A stretch of 64,000 bases of DNA, taken from Paenibacillus silvestris. Its GTDB lineage: Bacteria; Bacillota; Bacilli; Paenibacillales; NBRC-103111. Below the pieces are notes generated by a model. The model saw only the letters and a program-made list of their open reading frames with translations, searched no databases and was not told where the DNA came from. Each line of letters opens with the position of its first letter. Positions within the stretch are counted from its first letter, which is position 1. The stretch is taken from the NCBI RefSeq assembly GCF_009882985.1, contig NZ_WTUZ01000002.1:272-64271 (forward strand). The letters are read 5' to 3'. The position numbers were made by a program, and so were the translations under genes. Shown one piece after another: positions 44,400-51,734 of the stretch.

Positions 44400-45659
44400 A
44401 TGCGTGTATTAGTTATTGGACGAGGCGGGCGCGAGCATGCCATTGTATGGGCACTGAGCAAAAGCCCGAAAATCAGCAAGCTTTTCTGTGCACCGGGGAA
44501 CGGCGGTATTGCAGGATTGGCGGAATGTGTGCCGATTACGGAGCTTCAATTCGAAGAGATCAGCACGTTTGCGAAAGAGCAGGCCATTGATTTGGTTATG
44601 GTAGCTCCTGACGATCCGCTGGCAGCAGGTCTTGTGGATCACTTGGAATCCAAAGGGATCGAGGCTTTCGGACCTCGCGCGAATGCAGCGATCATCGAAG
44701 GAAGCAAAGTATTTATGAAGGAGCTCCTGAAAAAATACAACATTCCTACGGCGGCGTACGAGACTTTTGACGCATATGAGCCGGCTCTTACTTACTTGCG
44801 TACGCAAAAAGCGCCAATCGTTATCAAAGCTGACGGACTAGCGGCTGGTAAAGGCGTGACTGTTGCGCAAACGATGGAAGAAGCGGAAGCGGCGCTTCGC
44901 GATATTATGGTGGATCAAGTGTTTGGCAAATCCGGTGCTAGCGTGGTTATTGAGGAGTTTCTAACGGGGCAAGAGATGTCACTGCTTGCTTTCGTGGATG
45001 GCTCGACGGTTCGTCTGATGGTTCCATCTCAGGATCATAAGCCAGTTTATGATGATGACAAAGGACCGAATACAGGCGGAATGGGTACGTATTCACCGCT
45101 GCCGCATATCCCTGAGTCTATTGTGCAGGAAGCACTTGCGAACATTGTACAGCCGACTGCTGATGCAATGGTTCAGGAAGGCCGACCGTTCAAGGGCGTG
45201 CTTTATGCGGGTCTGATTTTGACCCCGAACGGTGTGAAGACAATCGAGTTCAACGCACGTTTCGGAGATCCAGAGACGCAGGTTATTTTACCTCGCCTCA
45301 AAACCGATCTACTTGATATTTTCCTTGCGATCAACAACGGAACGTTGGCTGAGCAGCAAATTGAGTGGAGTGAAGAGGCAGCGGTTTGTGTAATCGTCGC
45401 TTCCGGCGGTTATCCAGGACCTTATCCGAAAGGTTTGCCGATTACAGGGCTTGAGAACGTGCAGGATTCCTTAGTGTTCCACGCAGGAACAGCTTTGGAG
45501 AATGGACAGATCGTGACGAATGGCGGACGCGTTCTGGGCATCACAGGTATCGGTAAAGACATTATCGAAGCTCGTCAGAAAGCTTATGCGGATGCGGACC
45601 GGATTCATTTTGAAGGGAAGCACTACCGGACGGATATTGCGATGAAAGCTTTGAAATAG
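44400..45659 (+). CDS. purD: Phosphoribosylamine-glycine ligase
   Basis: This 419-residue ATP-grasp ligase joins phosphoribosylamine and glycine (second pathway step). It begins MRVLVIGRGGREHAI and has KADGLAAGKGV, SQDHKPVYDDDKGPNTGGMG and FNARFGDPETQ. ATG 44400 is preferred because the conserved N terminus starts there; ATG 44376 would add eight residues. It is the last pur gene. The final codons lie in a three-fold 13-bp tandem repeat. Confidence 0.96.
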   Translation: MRVLVIGRGGREHAIVWALSKSPKISKLFCAPGNGGIAGLAECVPITELQFEEISTFAKEQAIDLVMVAPDDPLAAGLVDHLESKGIEAFGPRANAAIIEGSKVFMKELLKKYNIPTAAYETFDAYEPALTYLRTQKAPIVIKADGLAAGKGVTVAQTMEEAEAALRDIMVDQVFGKSGASVVIEEFLTGQEMSLLAFVDGSTVRLMVPSQDHKPVYDDDKGPNTGGMGTYSPLPHIPESIVQEALANIVQPTADAMVQEGRPFKGVLYAGLILTPNGVKTIEFNARFGDPETQVILPRLKTDLLDIFLAINNGTLAEQQIEWSEEAAVCVIVASGGYPGPYPKGLPITGLENVQDSLVFHAGTALENGQIVTNGGRVLGITGIGKDIIEARQKAYADADRIHFEGKHYRTDIAMKALK

Positions 45660-45687
45660 AACTTTGAAATAGAACTTTGAAATAGAA
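45649..45687 (+). repeat. Three tandem 13-bp repeats across the purD stop
   Basis: CTTTGAAATAGAA occurs three times without gaps (45649-45661, 45662-45674, 45675-45687). The first copy includes the last leucine and lysine codons of purD and its TAG stop. Confidence 0.9.
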
Positions 45688-45705
45688 CAAGGAAAAAGAA
45701 CAATG

Positions 45706-45747
45706 AAAAAACACAGTGTCTTTCTTGCGGGAAAGGGCTGTGTTTTT
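45706..45747. terminator. Terminator of the pur operon
   Basis: AAAAAACACAG (45706-45716) pairs with CTGTGTTTTT (45738-45747). The A- and T-runs allow it to work in both directions, ending also the small minus-strand gene to the right. Confidence 0.85.
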
Positions 45748-45756
45748 GCTTTTATA

Positions 45757-45885
45757 CTACTTATCTTTCCCGCCGCGGATGTACTTGTCTTTGTTTTTGA
45801 ATTCGTACCAGATGGCTAGGAGTACGCCGACGATGAGCGCTAGCGAAATCCAGTTATCCACGATAAAGTGCCAGAGGGTATTCAT
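45757..45885 (-). CDS. 42-residue single-pass membrane protein
   Basis: An ATG at 45885 is preceded by a near-perfect AAGGAGG and opens a 42-codon frame. The peptide has a short N terminus (MNTLWHFIVDN), one hydrophobic helix (WISLALIVGVLLAIWY) and a basic tail (KNKDKYIRGGKDK). I recognise no family. The ribosome binding site, the membrane helix with positive-inside tail and the terminator just after the stop make it a likely real gene. Confidence 0.7.
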   Translation of the reverse strand: MNTLWHFIVDNWISLALIVGVLLAIWYEFKNKDKYIRGGKDK

Positions 45886-45978
45886 GCGATTGCCTCCTTG
45901 GATGTGCCTTTCAGATAGTTTTGGCTGCTGCTGCGCGTTTCATGCATGGTTAATGAACAGATAGGGGAGAACGGTGTG

Positions 45979-46839
45979 ATGAATGTGGTAAAAAGGGCGA
46001 TGCAGCTAGTGCTGGTCTTGCTGGTTGGCTTGGTCGCTGCTTGCGGCGGCGAGCAGGTTGGTGTAGGGCAAGCGAATAGCTTGCCGGCGGTGGCGGTTGC
46101 GCCGACGCCGGAGTCGCCGGCGGCAGTGGTGCAGCCGGTGCAAGTGCCGGCACCAGCGGTGCTGGAGCAGGGGTCAGAGCCAGCACCAGTGGAATCGCAG
46201 GCTGTGGCGCGCAGGCTGGTGATGCTGGACCCGGGGCATCAACGTCACGGCAACAACGCGCCCGAGGCCGTAGGCCCGGATACGCGTGAGACAAAACCAA
46301 AGGTCAGCTCCGGCACCGTCGGCGTCCGTACGAAGAAACCGGAATATGTGCTGAACCTGGAGGTTTCGCAGTTAATCAAGGCCGAGCTGATGAAGCGAGG
46401 CATCGAAGTTGCGATGACCCGCGAGTCGCACGAGGTCGATATTTCCAATAAGCAGCGCGCGGATATGGCTAATGAGGCCAGCGCAGCGCTGGCTGTGCGC
46501 ATCCATGCGGATGGGGATAGCTCGCCGAAAACCAGCGGGTTTTCGGTTTTGTATCCTTCGGCTAGCGTAGCTTCGCTAAAGCCAATTGCAGCAGACAGCC
46601 GGCAAGCTGCCGGTTTCATTGCCGAGCAGCTAAAGGCTGTGACAGGGACGCCAGGCAGAGGGCTGTCGGCGCGCAGCGACTTGTCCGGTTTTAACTGGTC
46701 CAAGGTGCCAGTCGTGTTGGTCGAGCTCGGTTTCATGACCAACCCCGAAGAAGATGAGCGGCTGTCGGAAGCCGAGTATCAGCAAAAGCTCGCTGTCGGC
46801 ATTGCTGATGGTCTTGAACAGTTTTTGAGCGCTCGATGA
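45979..46839 (+). CDS. N-acetylmuramoyl-L-alanine amidase lipoprotein
   Basis: This 286-residue Amidase_3 family cell-wall hydrolase has a lipobox LVAAC (Cys about 22), a Pro/Ala/Val-rich linker to about residue 85 and then the catalytic domain: VMLDPGHQ (first zinc ligand), SQLIKAELMKRGIEVAMTR, AVRIHADG (second ligand) and VLVELGFMTNPEED with the catalytic glutamate. It cuts the bond between muramic acid and the stem peptide. ATG 45979 follows GGGGAG. The linker's GC-rich, repetitive codons (CCGGTG, GTGCCG) differ from the rest of the gene. Confidence 0.92.
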   Translation: MNVVKRAMQLVLVLLVGLVAACGGEQVGVGQANSLPAVAVAPTPESPAAVVQPVQVPAPAVLEQGSEPAPVESQAVARRLVMLDPGHQRHGNNAPEAVGPDTRETKPKVSSGTVGVRTKKPEYVLNLEVSQLIKAELMKRGIEVAMTRESHEVDISNKQRADMANEASAALAVRIHADGDSSPKTSGFSVLYPSASVASLKPIAADSRQAAGFIAEQLKAVTGTPGRGLSARSDLSGFNWSKVPVVLVELGFMTNPEEDERLSEAEYQQKLAVGIADGLEQFLSAR

Positions 46840-46861
46840 TTGGCTGTCAGATAGACGTCTA

Positions 46862-47062
46862 GCCATTGAGCTACCAGCTGCCTGCCACCGCGCCGCCTTC
46901 TACCCGCCGCCCAGCTTCCCAACGTCAGTCGTCGCGCGGCCACTCACGGCCATTCGCCGCCGCCGCCCAGCCACTCACCATAACTCGTCGCCCGGCCGAT
47001 CACCCCCATTTACCGAAGCTGCCCAGCCACTCACCGCCACCCACCGCCCACTACCAGCCCAC
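46862..47062. other. C-rich degenerate repeat tract
   Basis: About 200 bp strongly biased to C on the plus strand, with loose repeats of CCCAGCCACTCACC and CGTCGCCCGGCC-like words. It does not code for a convincing protein. It starts right after the amidase stop codon. Confidence 0.6.
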
Positions 47063-47076
47063 CAGCCAGGGTTTCA

Positions 47077-47257
47077 TTGGAGTAAATCCAACGCAAAGAG
47101 GGATATGGTAGTTGAAATCTTGATTTGATTGGATGAAATCCAATAGGGTGAGCCTTTTGAGGCTCTAATTGGCGAAATTCCTTGGTTACATTGGATTCTG
47201 TCCAACGAAAAGTAAGAATGTAGCCTCAAAATCGTTCATTCATTGGATTTCATCCAA
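47077..47257. repeat. Cluster of palindromes TTGGA-N5-TCCAA
   Basis: Four 15-bp palindromes of the form TTGGAnnnnnTCCAA occur at 47077-47091, 47129-47143, 47191-47205 and 47243-47257; a broken one lies at about 47168-47183. Start-to-start distances are 52, 62 and 52 bp. They lie between the amidase and the LigB-type gene. Confidence 0.75.
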
Positions 47258-47397
47258 CGACCCTTGAAAATAGAAGACAAACTTCCTGAGCAAATCAAAT
47301 CCGGAGGATGATGTTGCTGGGTTTTATTTCTCAACAGTAGAGAATACTGTAGAATATTGGTAAAATATTTCCAAACCGGACGAAGGGGTGATTGGTC

Positions 47398-48198
47398 ATG
47401 CTGCCAGCCTTTTTTATTGCGCATGGTACACCGAATTTGGCGATGGAGCAGCATGCTTACACGGAGTTTTTGCACAAACTGGCGAAGAGCATACCGCAGC
47501 CCAAAGCGGTCGTTGTATTCAGTGCTTATTGGGAGAGTCCTGTGCAGGCGATTAGCTCAGCGATTCATCCGGAGATGATCTATCCTGTTTCGGGAGTATC
47601 AGAAAAGGTTTATAGCATTAAGTACCCAGTTAGAGGCGATTTGACGCTGAGTTTGCACATTCAGCAGCTGCTTCAAGAGGAAGGCATCCGCTGTGAACTG
47701 GATGATGAGCGGGGATTGGATCATGGGGTATGGGCGCCCCTGTACATGATGTACCCGGATGCGCAGATTCCCGTGGTGGAGCTCTCGGTGAATCCGAGGT
47801 TGACGCCGGAGGAGCATTACCGCATTGGTGCGGCGCTTGGGCCTTTGCGAGAGGAGGATGTCCTCATCCTCGGAAGTGGTGGCACCGTGCACAATTTGCG
47901 CCGGTTGGATCGAAATAATCCGGTGCCTCAGCTGTGGGCAGTTGAATTCGATGAGTGGCTGGCGGAGCAGCTCGAAACGTGGAATCTTGAGGCGCTCGTG
48001 CGGTACGACGAAAGAGCGCCTCATGCGGCTGTGGCGGTGCCGACGCCGCAGCATTTTGCGCCTTTGCTGCTGGCACTGGGTGCCGCAGATGGCGCACGTC
48101 GGGCGAAGCTGCTGCATCACAGCTTCCAGATGGGCACGCTCAGCCTATGCTGCTGGATGTTCGGCGGCTTGAAAAAGCCGCAGCGATTCCTGGATTAA
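47398..48198 (+). CDS. Extradiol dioxygenase, LigB/DODA family
   Basis: This 266-residue protein belongs to the class III extradiol ring-opening dioxygenases (YgiD/DODA type). AFFIAHGTPNLAME carries the first metal histidine; GLDHGVWAPLYMMYPDAQIPVVELSVN and LGSGGTVHNLR carry further conserved residues, as does PTPQHFAPLLLALGAAD. Metal (iron or zinc) oxygen-dependent cleavage of a catechol is the family reaction; the substrate is unknown. ATG 47398 follows GAAGGGGTG. Confidence 0.88.
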   Translation: MLPAFFIAHGTPNLAMEQHAYTEFLHKLAKSIPQPKAVVVFSAYWESPVQAISSAIHPEMIYPVSGVSEKVYSIKYPVRGDLTLSLHIQQLLQEEGIRCELDDERGLDHGVWAPLYMMYPDAQIPVVELSVNPRLTPEEHYRIGAALGPLREEDVLILGSGGTVHNLRRLDRNNPVPQLWAVEFDEWLAEQLETWNLEALVRYDERAPHAAVAVPTPQHFAPLLLALGAADGARRAKLLHHSFQMGTLSLCCWMFGGLKKPQRFLD

Positions 48199-48210
48199 GC
48201 GCCGCCGGCG

Positions 48211-48624
48211 CTAGTCGAGGAATCGCTCTTTGAACTCTGGCTTCGGCAGCATGCAGTGCTCAGCCTTGCCGAACCAGCGATAGCGGTTCCGCGCGATGAA
48301 GGCATAGCCTAGATTTCGCAGCGGAGGCGGAATGACAATGGCCGCGTACGCTAGCGGGTAAGCGCCGCGCAGCCGCCGGGCAATGCGCAGCGCCGCCGTC
48401 GAGCGCGTATAGGCGCGCCCGTCCTCAATCAGCACAATGGTGCTGATGTTGTCCGTGGGCAGCCGGTGCTGCTCCAGCAGCTTGTGCCCGGCAGCCGACT
48501 GCAAGGACGCGAAGCGGAAATGGCCCTTCGGGTCGTTCCGCAGGATGAACTGCACAGCTCCGCTGCATAAATTACAGACGCCGTCGAACAGAATGACGGC
48601 TTTGTCATCAGTCGGCTTAGTCAT
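48211..48624 (-). CDS. DCC-family thiol-disulfide oxidoreductase (DUF393)
   Basis: This 137-residue protein has the defining FDGVCNLC motif near residue 15 and ASLQSAAGHKLL, STAALRIARRL and the C-terminal YRWFGKAEHCMLP of the DCC family (YuxK-like). A redox role is inferred from the CxxC pair. ATG 48624 follows AAAGGAGG. It is convergent with the LigB-type gene, 12 bp apart, with no terminator seen between them. Confidence 0.88.
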   Translation of the reverse strand: MTKPTDDKAVILFDGVCNLCSGAVQFILRNDPKGHFRFASLQSAAGHKLLEQHRLPTDNISTIVLIEDGRAYTRSTAALRIARRLRGAYPLAYAAIVIPPPLRNLGYAFIARNRYRWFGKAEHCMLPKPEFKERFLD

Positions 48625-48710
48625 GGGGGATGCCTCCTTTGATGGATGTCGGCTTTCTGATGGCCGCATGGTCAGCTAGATTCTCGCTAGCGGACTTCAA
48701 GTCCAAGCGA

Positions 48711-48895
48711 ATCATGTAAAAAGTACAGCAAATTTGCTCAAGATGGTATGCTGATAAGAAATACCTGCATTTTGTACATGTAAATCAGCCGAATTGGTCT
48801 GAAATGCCCCAGAATCGCGAAAAGAGATGTATGTTTTGCATCTTTTCCTCCAAATTGGGGGGAAGCACCAAAATTTACTGTACTTTTTACATGAT
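48711..48895. repeat. MITE-like element, copy B
   Basis: A 25-bp inverted repeat with one mismatch, beginning ATCATGTAAAAAGTACAG at 48711 and ending CTGTACTTTTTACATGAT at 48895, bounds a 185-bp segment. It shares the termini and internal words ACCTGCATTTTG (48763-48774) and AGAATCGCG with copy A at 27-153. No frame inside is convincing. Confidence 0.75.
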
Positions 48896-48898
48896 GTT

Positions 48899-48984
48899 AG
48901 CCCGCAGCTTGGAGTCAGCACATCTTTCTTGCTTTTTAGCCCGCAGCTTGGAGTCAGCACATCTTTCTTGCTTTTTAGCCCGCC
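48899..48984. repeat. 39-bp tandem repeat, two copies plus a fragment
   Basis: The unit starting AGCCCGCAGCTTGGAGTCAG occurs at 48899-48937 and 48938-48976, identical and without spacer, followed by the first 7 bases of a third. It sits 3 bp from the end of the MITE-like element. Confidence 0.9.
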
Positions 48985-49136
48985 ACCACATCGTTCCCCT
49001 CTACTATACCTAATTATCGAGGGAAGCGCACCCAGCCACAGCCAATCCGCTCCACGACTCAAAAAGTCTTCTATTTCTCTCTTGCCTAGCATATACATTT
49101 CATAGAACAATAGATGAAGAGAAGAGGTGCCTATTG

Positions 49137-50222
49137 ATGAAATCATTGTCCCTATCCCGCCGCAAAAGATCGCTCAGCGCCTGGCTCGTCCTCGGCTGCT
49201 CTGTCCTAACCCTTGTCGGATGCAGCGATACGCCTGTTTCCCTGCCAACGACAACGCCAGACACCGCAGCGGCAACACCATCTGCTTCTACGCCAGCCAC
49301 GAAGCCTGCAGCCACAGCTGTAGAAACGGAGCTGCCCTACAAATTCCCGCTGACCGGACTTCCTTCCGCCAAAGAAGTGAAGACCCGTCCTTTCATGGTC
49401 ATGGTCGAAAATGCCCCCCAAGCGAGGCCACAAACTGGCCTTGATCAGGCTGACATCGTCTACGAAATTCTCGCAGAAGGCGAGATTACTAGATTCGTCT
49501 CCGTGTTCCAAAGCCACGAGGCCACAACGATCGGTCCCGTGCGCAGCATTCGGCCTTATTTTGTAGAGATCGGCGATGCACTGGATGCGGTTATCGTTCA
49601 CGCGGGCTGGAGCCAGGAAGCGATGGACATGATGGCAGGCCGCAAGCTGTCGCATCTCGATGAGGTCTACGGCGATGGCGCTTATTACTGGCGCTCGACG
49701 GACCGCAAGGCTCCGCACAATCTCTATACCTCTGTGGATAAAATGAAGAAGGGCGCTGAAGCGCGCAAATTCCGCTCCGAGTGGAATGGACCACTGCTCA
49801 CTTTTGCCAAGGATGATGGCCAAAGTAAGCTCACTGGCGCTGCCGTGCATTATATTCTGATTCCTTATATACAAGGATATTTCGCTTCCTATGAATACAA
49901 TGCTGGGGAAGGCGTGTACATGCGCAGCATGGAGGGCAAACCGCATCTCGATAAAGAGAGCGGAAAGCAGCTCCAAGCCAAAAACCTGCTCGTGCTGGAG
50001 AGCAAGCACAAAATCGTAGACAAGGAAGGGCGCCGTGAGGTAGACGTGTTTGGCCCCGGAAAAGGCGTCATCCTGCAAGAGGGCAAATCCCAGCAGATTA
50101 CTTGGGAACGCAAAAATGGCATGTTGCGGGCCTATTCGGAAGATGGCAAAGAAGTTCCTCTGCTGCCGGGCAATACGTGGGTGCAGATCGTGCCGGAGGG
50201 AACGGCTCTTAAGATGGAGTAA
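49137..50222 (+). CDS. yerB: DUF3048 lipoprotein, YerB-like
   Basis: This 361-residue lipoprotein has the lipobox LVGCS (Cys about 29), a Thr/Ala/Pro-rich linker and two DUF3048 parts: RPFMVMVENAPQARPQTGLDQADIVYEILAEGEITRF and SIRPYFVEIGDALDAVIVHAGWS, ending with NTWVQIVPEG. B. subtilis YerB has the same layout and lies near the pur operon, as here. Function is unknown. ATG 49137 follows GAAGAGGTG; TTG 49134 just before is unlikely. Confidence 0.9.
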   Translation: MKSLSLSRRKRSLSAWLVLGCSVLTLVGCSDTPVSLPTTTPDTAAATPSASTPATKPAATAVETELPYKFPLTGLPSAKEVKTRPFMVMVENAPQARPQTGLDQADIVYEILAEGEITRFVSVFQSHEATTIGPVRSIRPYFVEIGDALDAVIVHAGWSQEAMDMMAGRKLSHLDEVYGDGAYYWRSTDRKAPHNLYTSVDKMKKGAEARKFRSEWNGPLLTFAKDDGQSKLTGAAVHYILIPYIQGYFASYEYNAGEGVYMRSMEGKPHLDKESGKQLQAKNLLVLESKHKIVDKEGRREVDVFGPGKGVILQEGKSQQITWERKNGMLRAYSEDGKEVPLLPGNTWVQIVPEGTALKME

Positions 50223-50233
50223 ACCAGCAGATT

Positions 50234-50250
50234 TAACAATCTCTTAACAT
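50234..50250 (+). promoter_or_regulatory. Possible Pho box
   Basis: TTAACA occurs twice, at 50234-50239 and 50245-50250, with 11-bp periodicity, as in PhoP-binding direct repeats of Gram-positive bacteria. A TAATAC (50266-50271) follows at a short 15-bp distance. Only two of the usual four repeats are clear. Confidence 0.45.
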
Positions 50251-50309
50251 TCCAATAATCATGCTAATACATTGATCCCCTATGATTAAAAGTCATGGGG
50301 GGGAATATC

Positions 50310-51698
50310 ATGAACAAATTTCAACGTAAAGTTTCAGTACCCATTTATACGGTATTTATTTTGCTGCTATTTGGCATATTCGGAATAAGCTATACAATCT
50401 GGGGGAACCAAAGCGCTAGAGGAACTAAGGTTGGAGCTGCAGAAGCAGTCTCAGAAGCGACGGTTGGGGTTACGAAGGTCGTCTGGTGGCACGCGATGAG
50501 CGGCGAGAATGGCAAAGTGGTGGACAAGCTCGTGTCTGCCTTCAATGCATCGCATAAAGATATTACGGTTGAAGCCGTCTACCAGGGGTCCTATTATGAT
50601 AGCCTGACCAAGTTGAAAGCGTCCATCGGTTCAACCATCGCTCCTACAATGGCACAGGTGTACGACATTGGAACCCGATTTATGATCGATTCGAGGGCTA
50701 TTACGCCGATCCAGCAATTTATTGATCGGGAGAAGTACGACACTTCCCAAATGGATGAGGCTATTATTAATTACTATACCGTGGATAGCACGTTGTTTTC
50801 GATGCCTTTTAATGCATCCAATCCAATCTTGTACTATAACAAAGATTTGTTCAAGGCAGCTGGGCTGAATCCTGATCAACCTCCCGTGTTGTATGAGGAT
50901 CTCAAGAAAGCAGCCACAAAGCTGACAAAAGGCGGCGTAACAGGCGCTTATTTTGGTACACACAGCTGGTATATGGAACAGTTTGTTGCGAATCAAGGCG
51001 CAGAGCTGGTTGATAACGGCAATGGACGCGATGGGCTGGCCACTGCTTGGCAGTTGAATGGTACAGATGGCGTCAAGGCGCTTGCATGGTGGAAGGAACT
51101 CGTGGATAACAACGTAGCCATCTACTCGGCAGGTAAAGGGGATACCTCGAAGAAAGCTTTCGCTGAGGGTAAGGTAGCTATGATTTTCGATACAACGGCG
51201 GCACTACGTGATATTCTGGGTTCGGTTGAAGGCAAGTTCGAAGTCGGAACGGGCTTTTTCCCAAAAGCATCCGAGACGGCAAGTGGCGGTGTGGGGGTTG
51301 GAGGCGGCAGCAACTGGATCATGAACAGTAAGTCCGGGGAAGAGCAGCAGGCTGCTTGGACATTCATGAAGTATTTGTCAGAGCCGGAACAACAAGCGAT
51401 TTTTCACGTGAATACGGGTTATTTTCCAATTACGAAGAAAACGTATGAGCTGCCGATTGTGCAGGAGAACATGAAGAAATATCCGCAGTTCAAGACAGCG
51501 ATCGATCAGCATAACGCTTCGAAGTTAAATAAAGCGACGCTGGGCGGCGTGCTAGGTGTCTACCCCGACGCAAGGAAGCTTACGGAGGAAGCCGTCAATC
51601 AGGCTCTGAGCGGCCAGCAATCGCCGCAGGCAGCACTTGATAGGGCAGCTGCGGAAATTAACGCCAAAATAGCAGCCTATAATCATATATTGAAATAA
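50310..51698 (+). CDS. ABC transporter extracellular substrate-binding protein (UgpB/sugar type)
   Basis: This 462-residue binding protein of the SBP_bac_1 family has an N-terminal hydrophobic segment (residues 11-33) without a lipobox cysteine, so it may stay membrane-anchored. VVWWHAMSGENGKVVDKLVSAFNASHKDITVEAVYQGSY is typical of UgpB-like glycerol-3-phosphate or sugar binders, as is FNASNPILYYNKDLFKAAGL. No permease or ATPase is adjacent: it lies alone between yerB and a convergent AraC-type regulator. GGGGGGG precedes ATG 50310. A possible Pho box upstream would fit a phospho-compound ligand. Confidence 0.88.
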   Translation: MNKFQRKVSVPIYTVFILLLFGIFGISYTIWGNQSARGTKVGAAEAVSEATVGVTKVVWWHAMSGENGKVVDKLVSAFNASHKDITVEAVYQGSYYDSLTKLKASIGSTIAPTMAQVYDIGTRFMIDSRAITPIQQFIDREKYDTSQMDEAIINYYTVDSTLFSMPFNASNPILYYNKDLFKAAGLNPDQPPVLYEDLKKAATKLTKGGVTGAYFGTHSWYMEQFVANQGAELVDNGNGRDGLATAWQLNGTDGVKALAWWKELVDNNVAIYSAGKGDTSKKAFAEGKVAMIFDTTAALRDILGSVEGKFEVGTGFFPKASETASGGVGVGGGSNWIMNSKSGEEQQAAWTFMKYLSEPEQQAIFHVNTGYFPITKKTYELPIVQENMKKYPQFKTAIDQHNASKLNKATLGGVLGVYPDARKLTEEAVNQALSGQQSPQAALDRAAAEINAKIAAYNHILK

Positions 51699-51702
51699 AC
51701 GC

Positions 51703-51732
51703 AAAAAGCATCCCTATTGGGGATGCTTTTTT
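51703..51732. terminator. Bidirectional terminator
   Basis: AAAAAGCATCCC (51703-51714) pairs with GGGATGCTTTTTT (51720-51732), a strong 7-bp G+C-containing stem plus A/T arms. It serves the binding-protein gene and the convergent regulator gene. Confidence 0.9.
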
Positions 51733-51734
51733 AC

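Noticed and set aside
47077-47257. CRISPR-like repeats
   Set aside because: The 15-bp palindromes differ in their centre, are too short and are unevenly spaced; no cas genes are nearby.
48899-48984. CRISPR array
   Set aside because: The 39-bp copies are directly adjacent without spacers and there are only two.
49206-50078. 290-codon open frame on the minus strand
   Set aside because: Antisense to yerB, which has lipobox and DUF3048 motifs; no motif in the antisense product.
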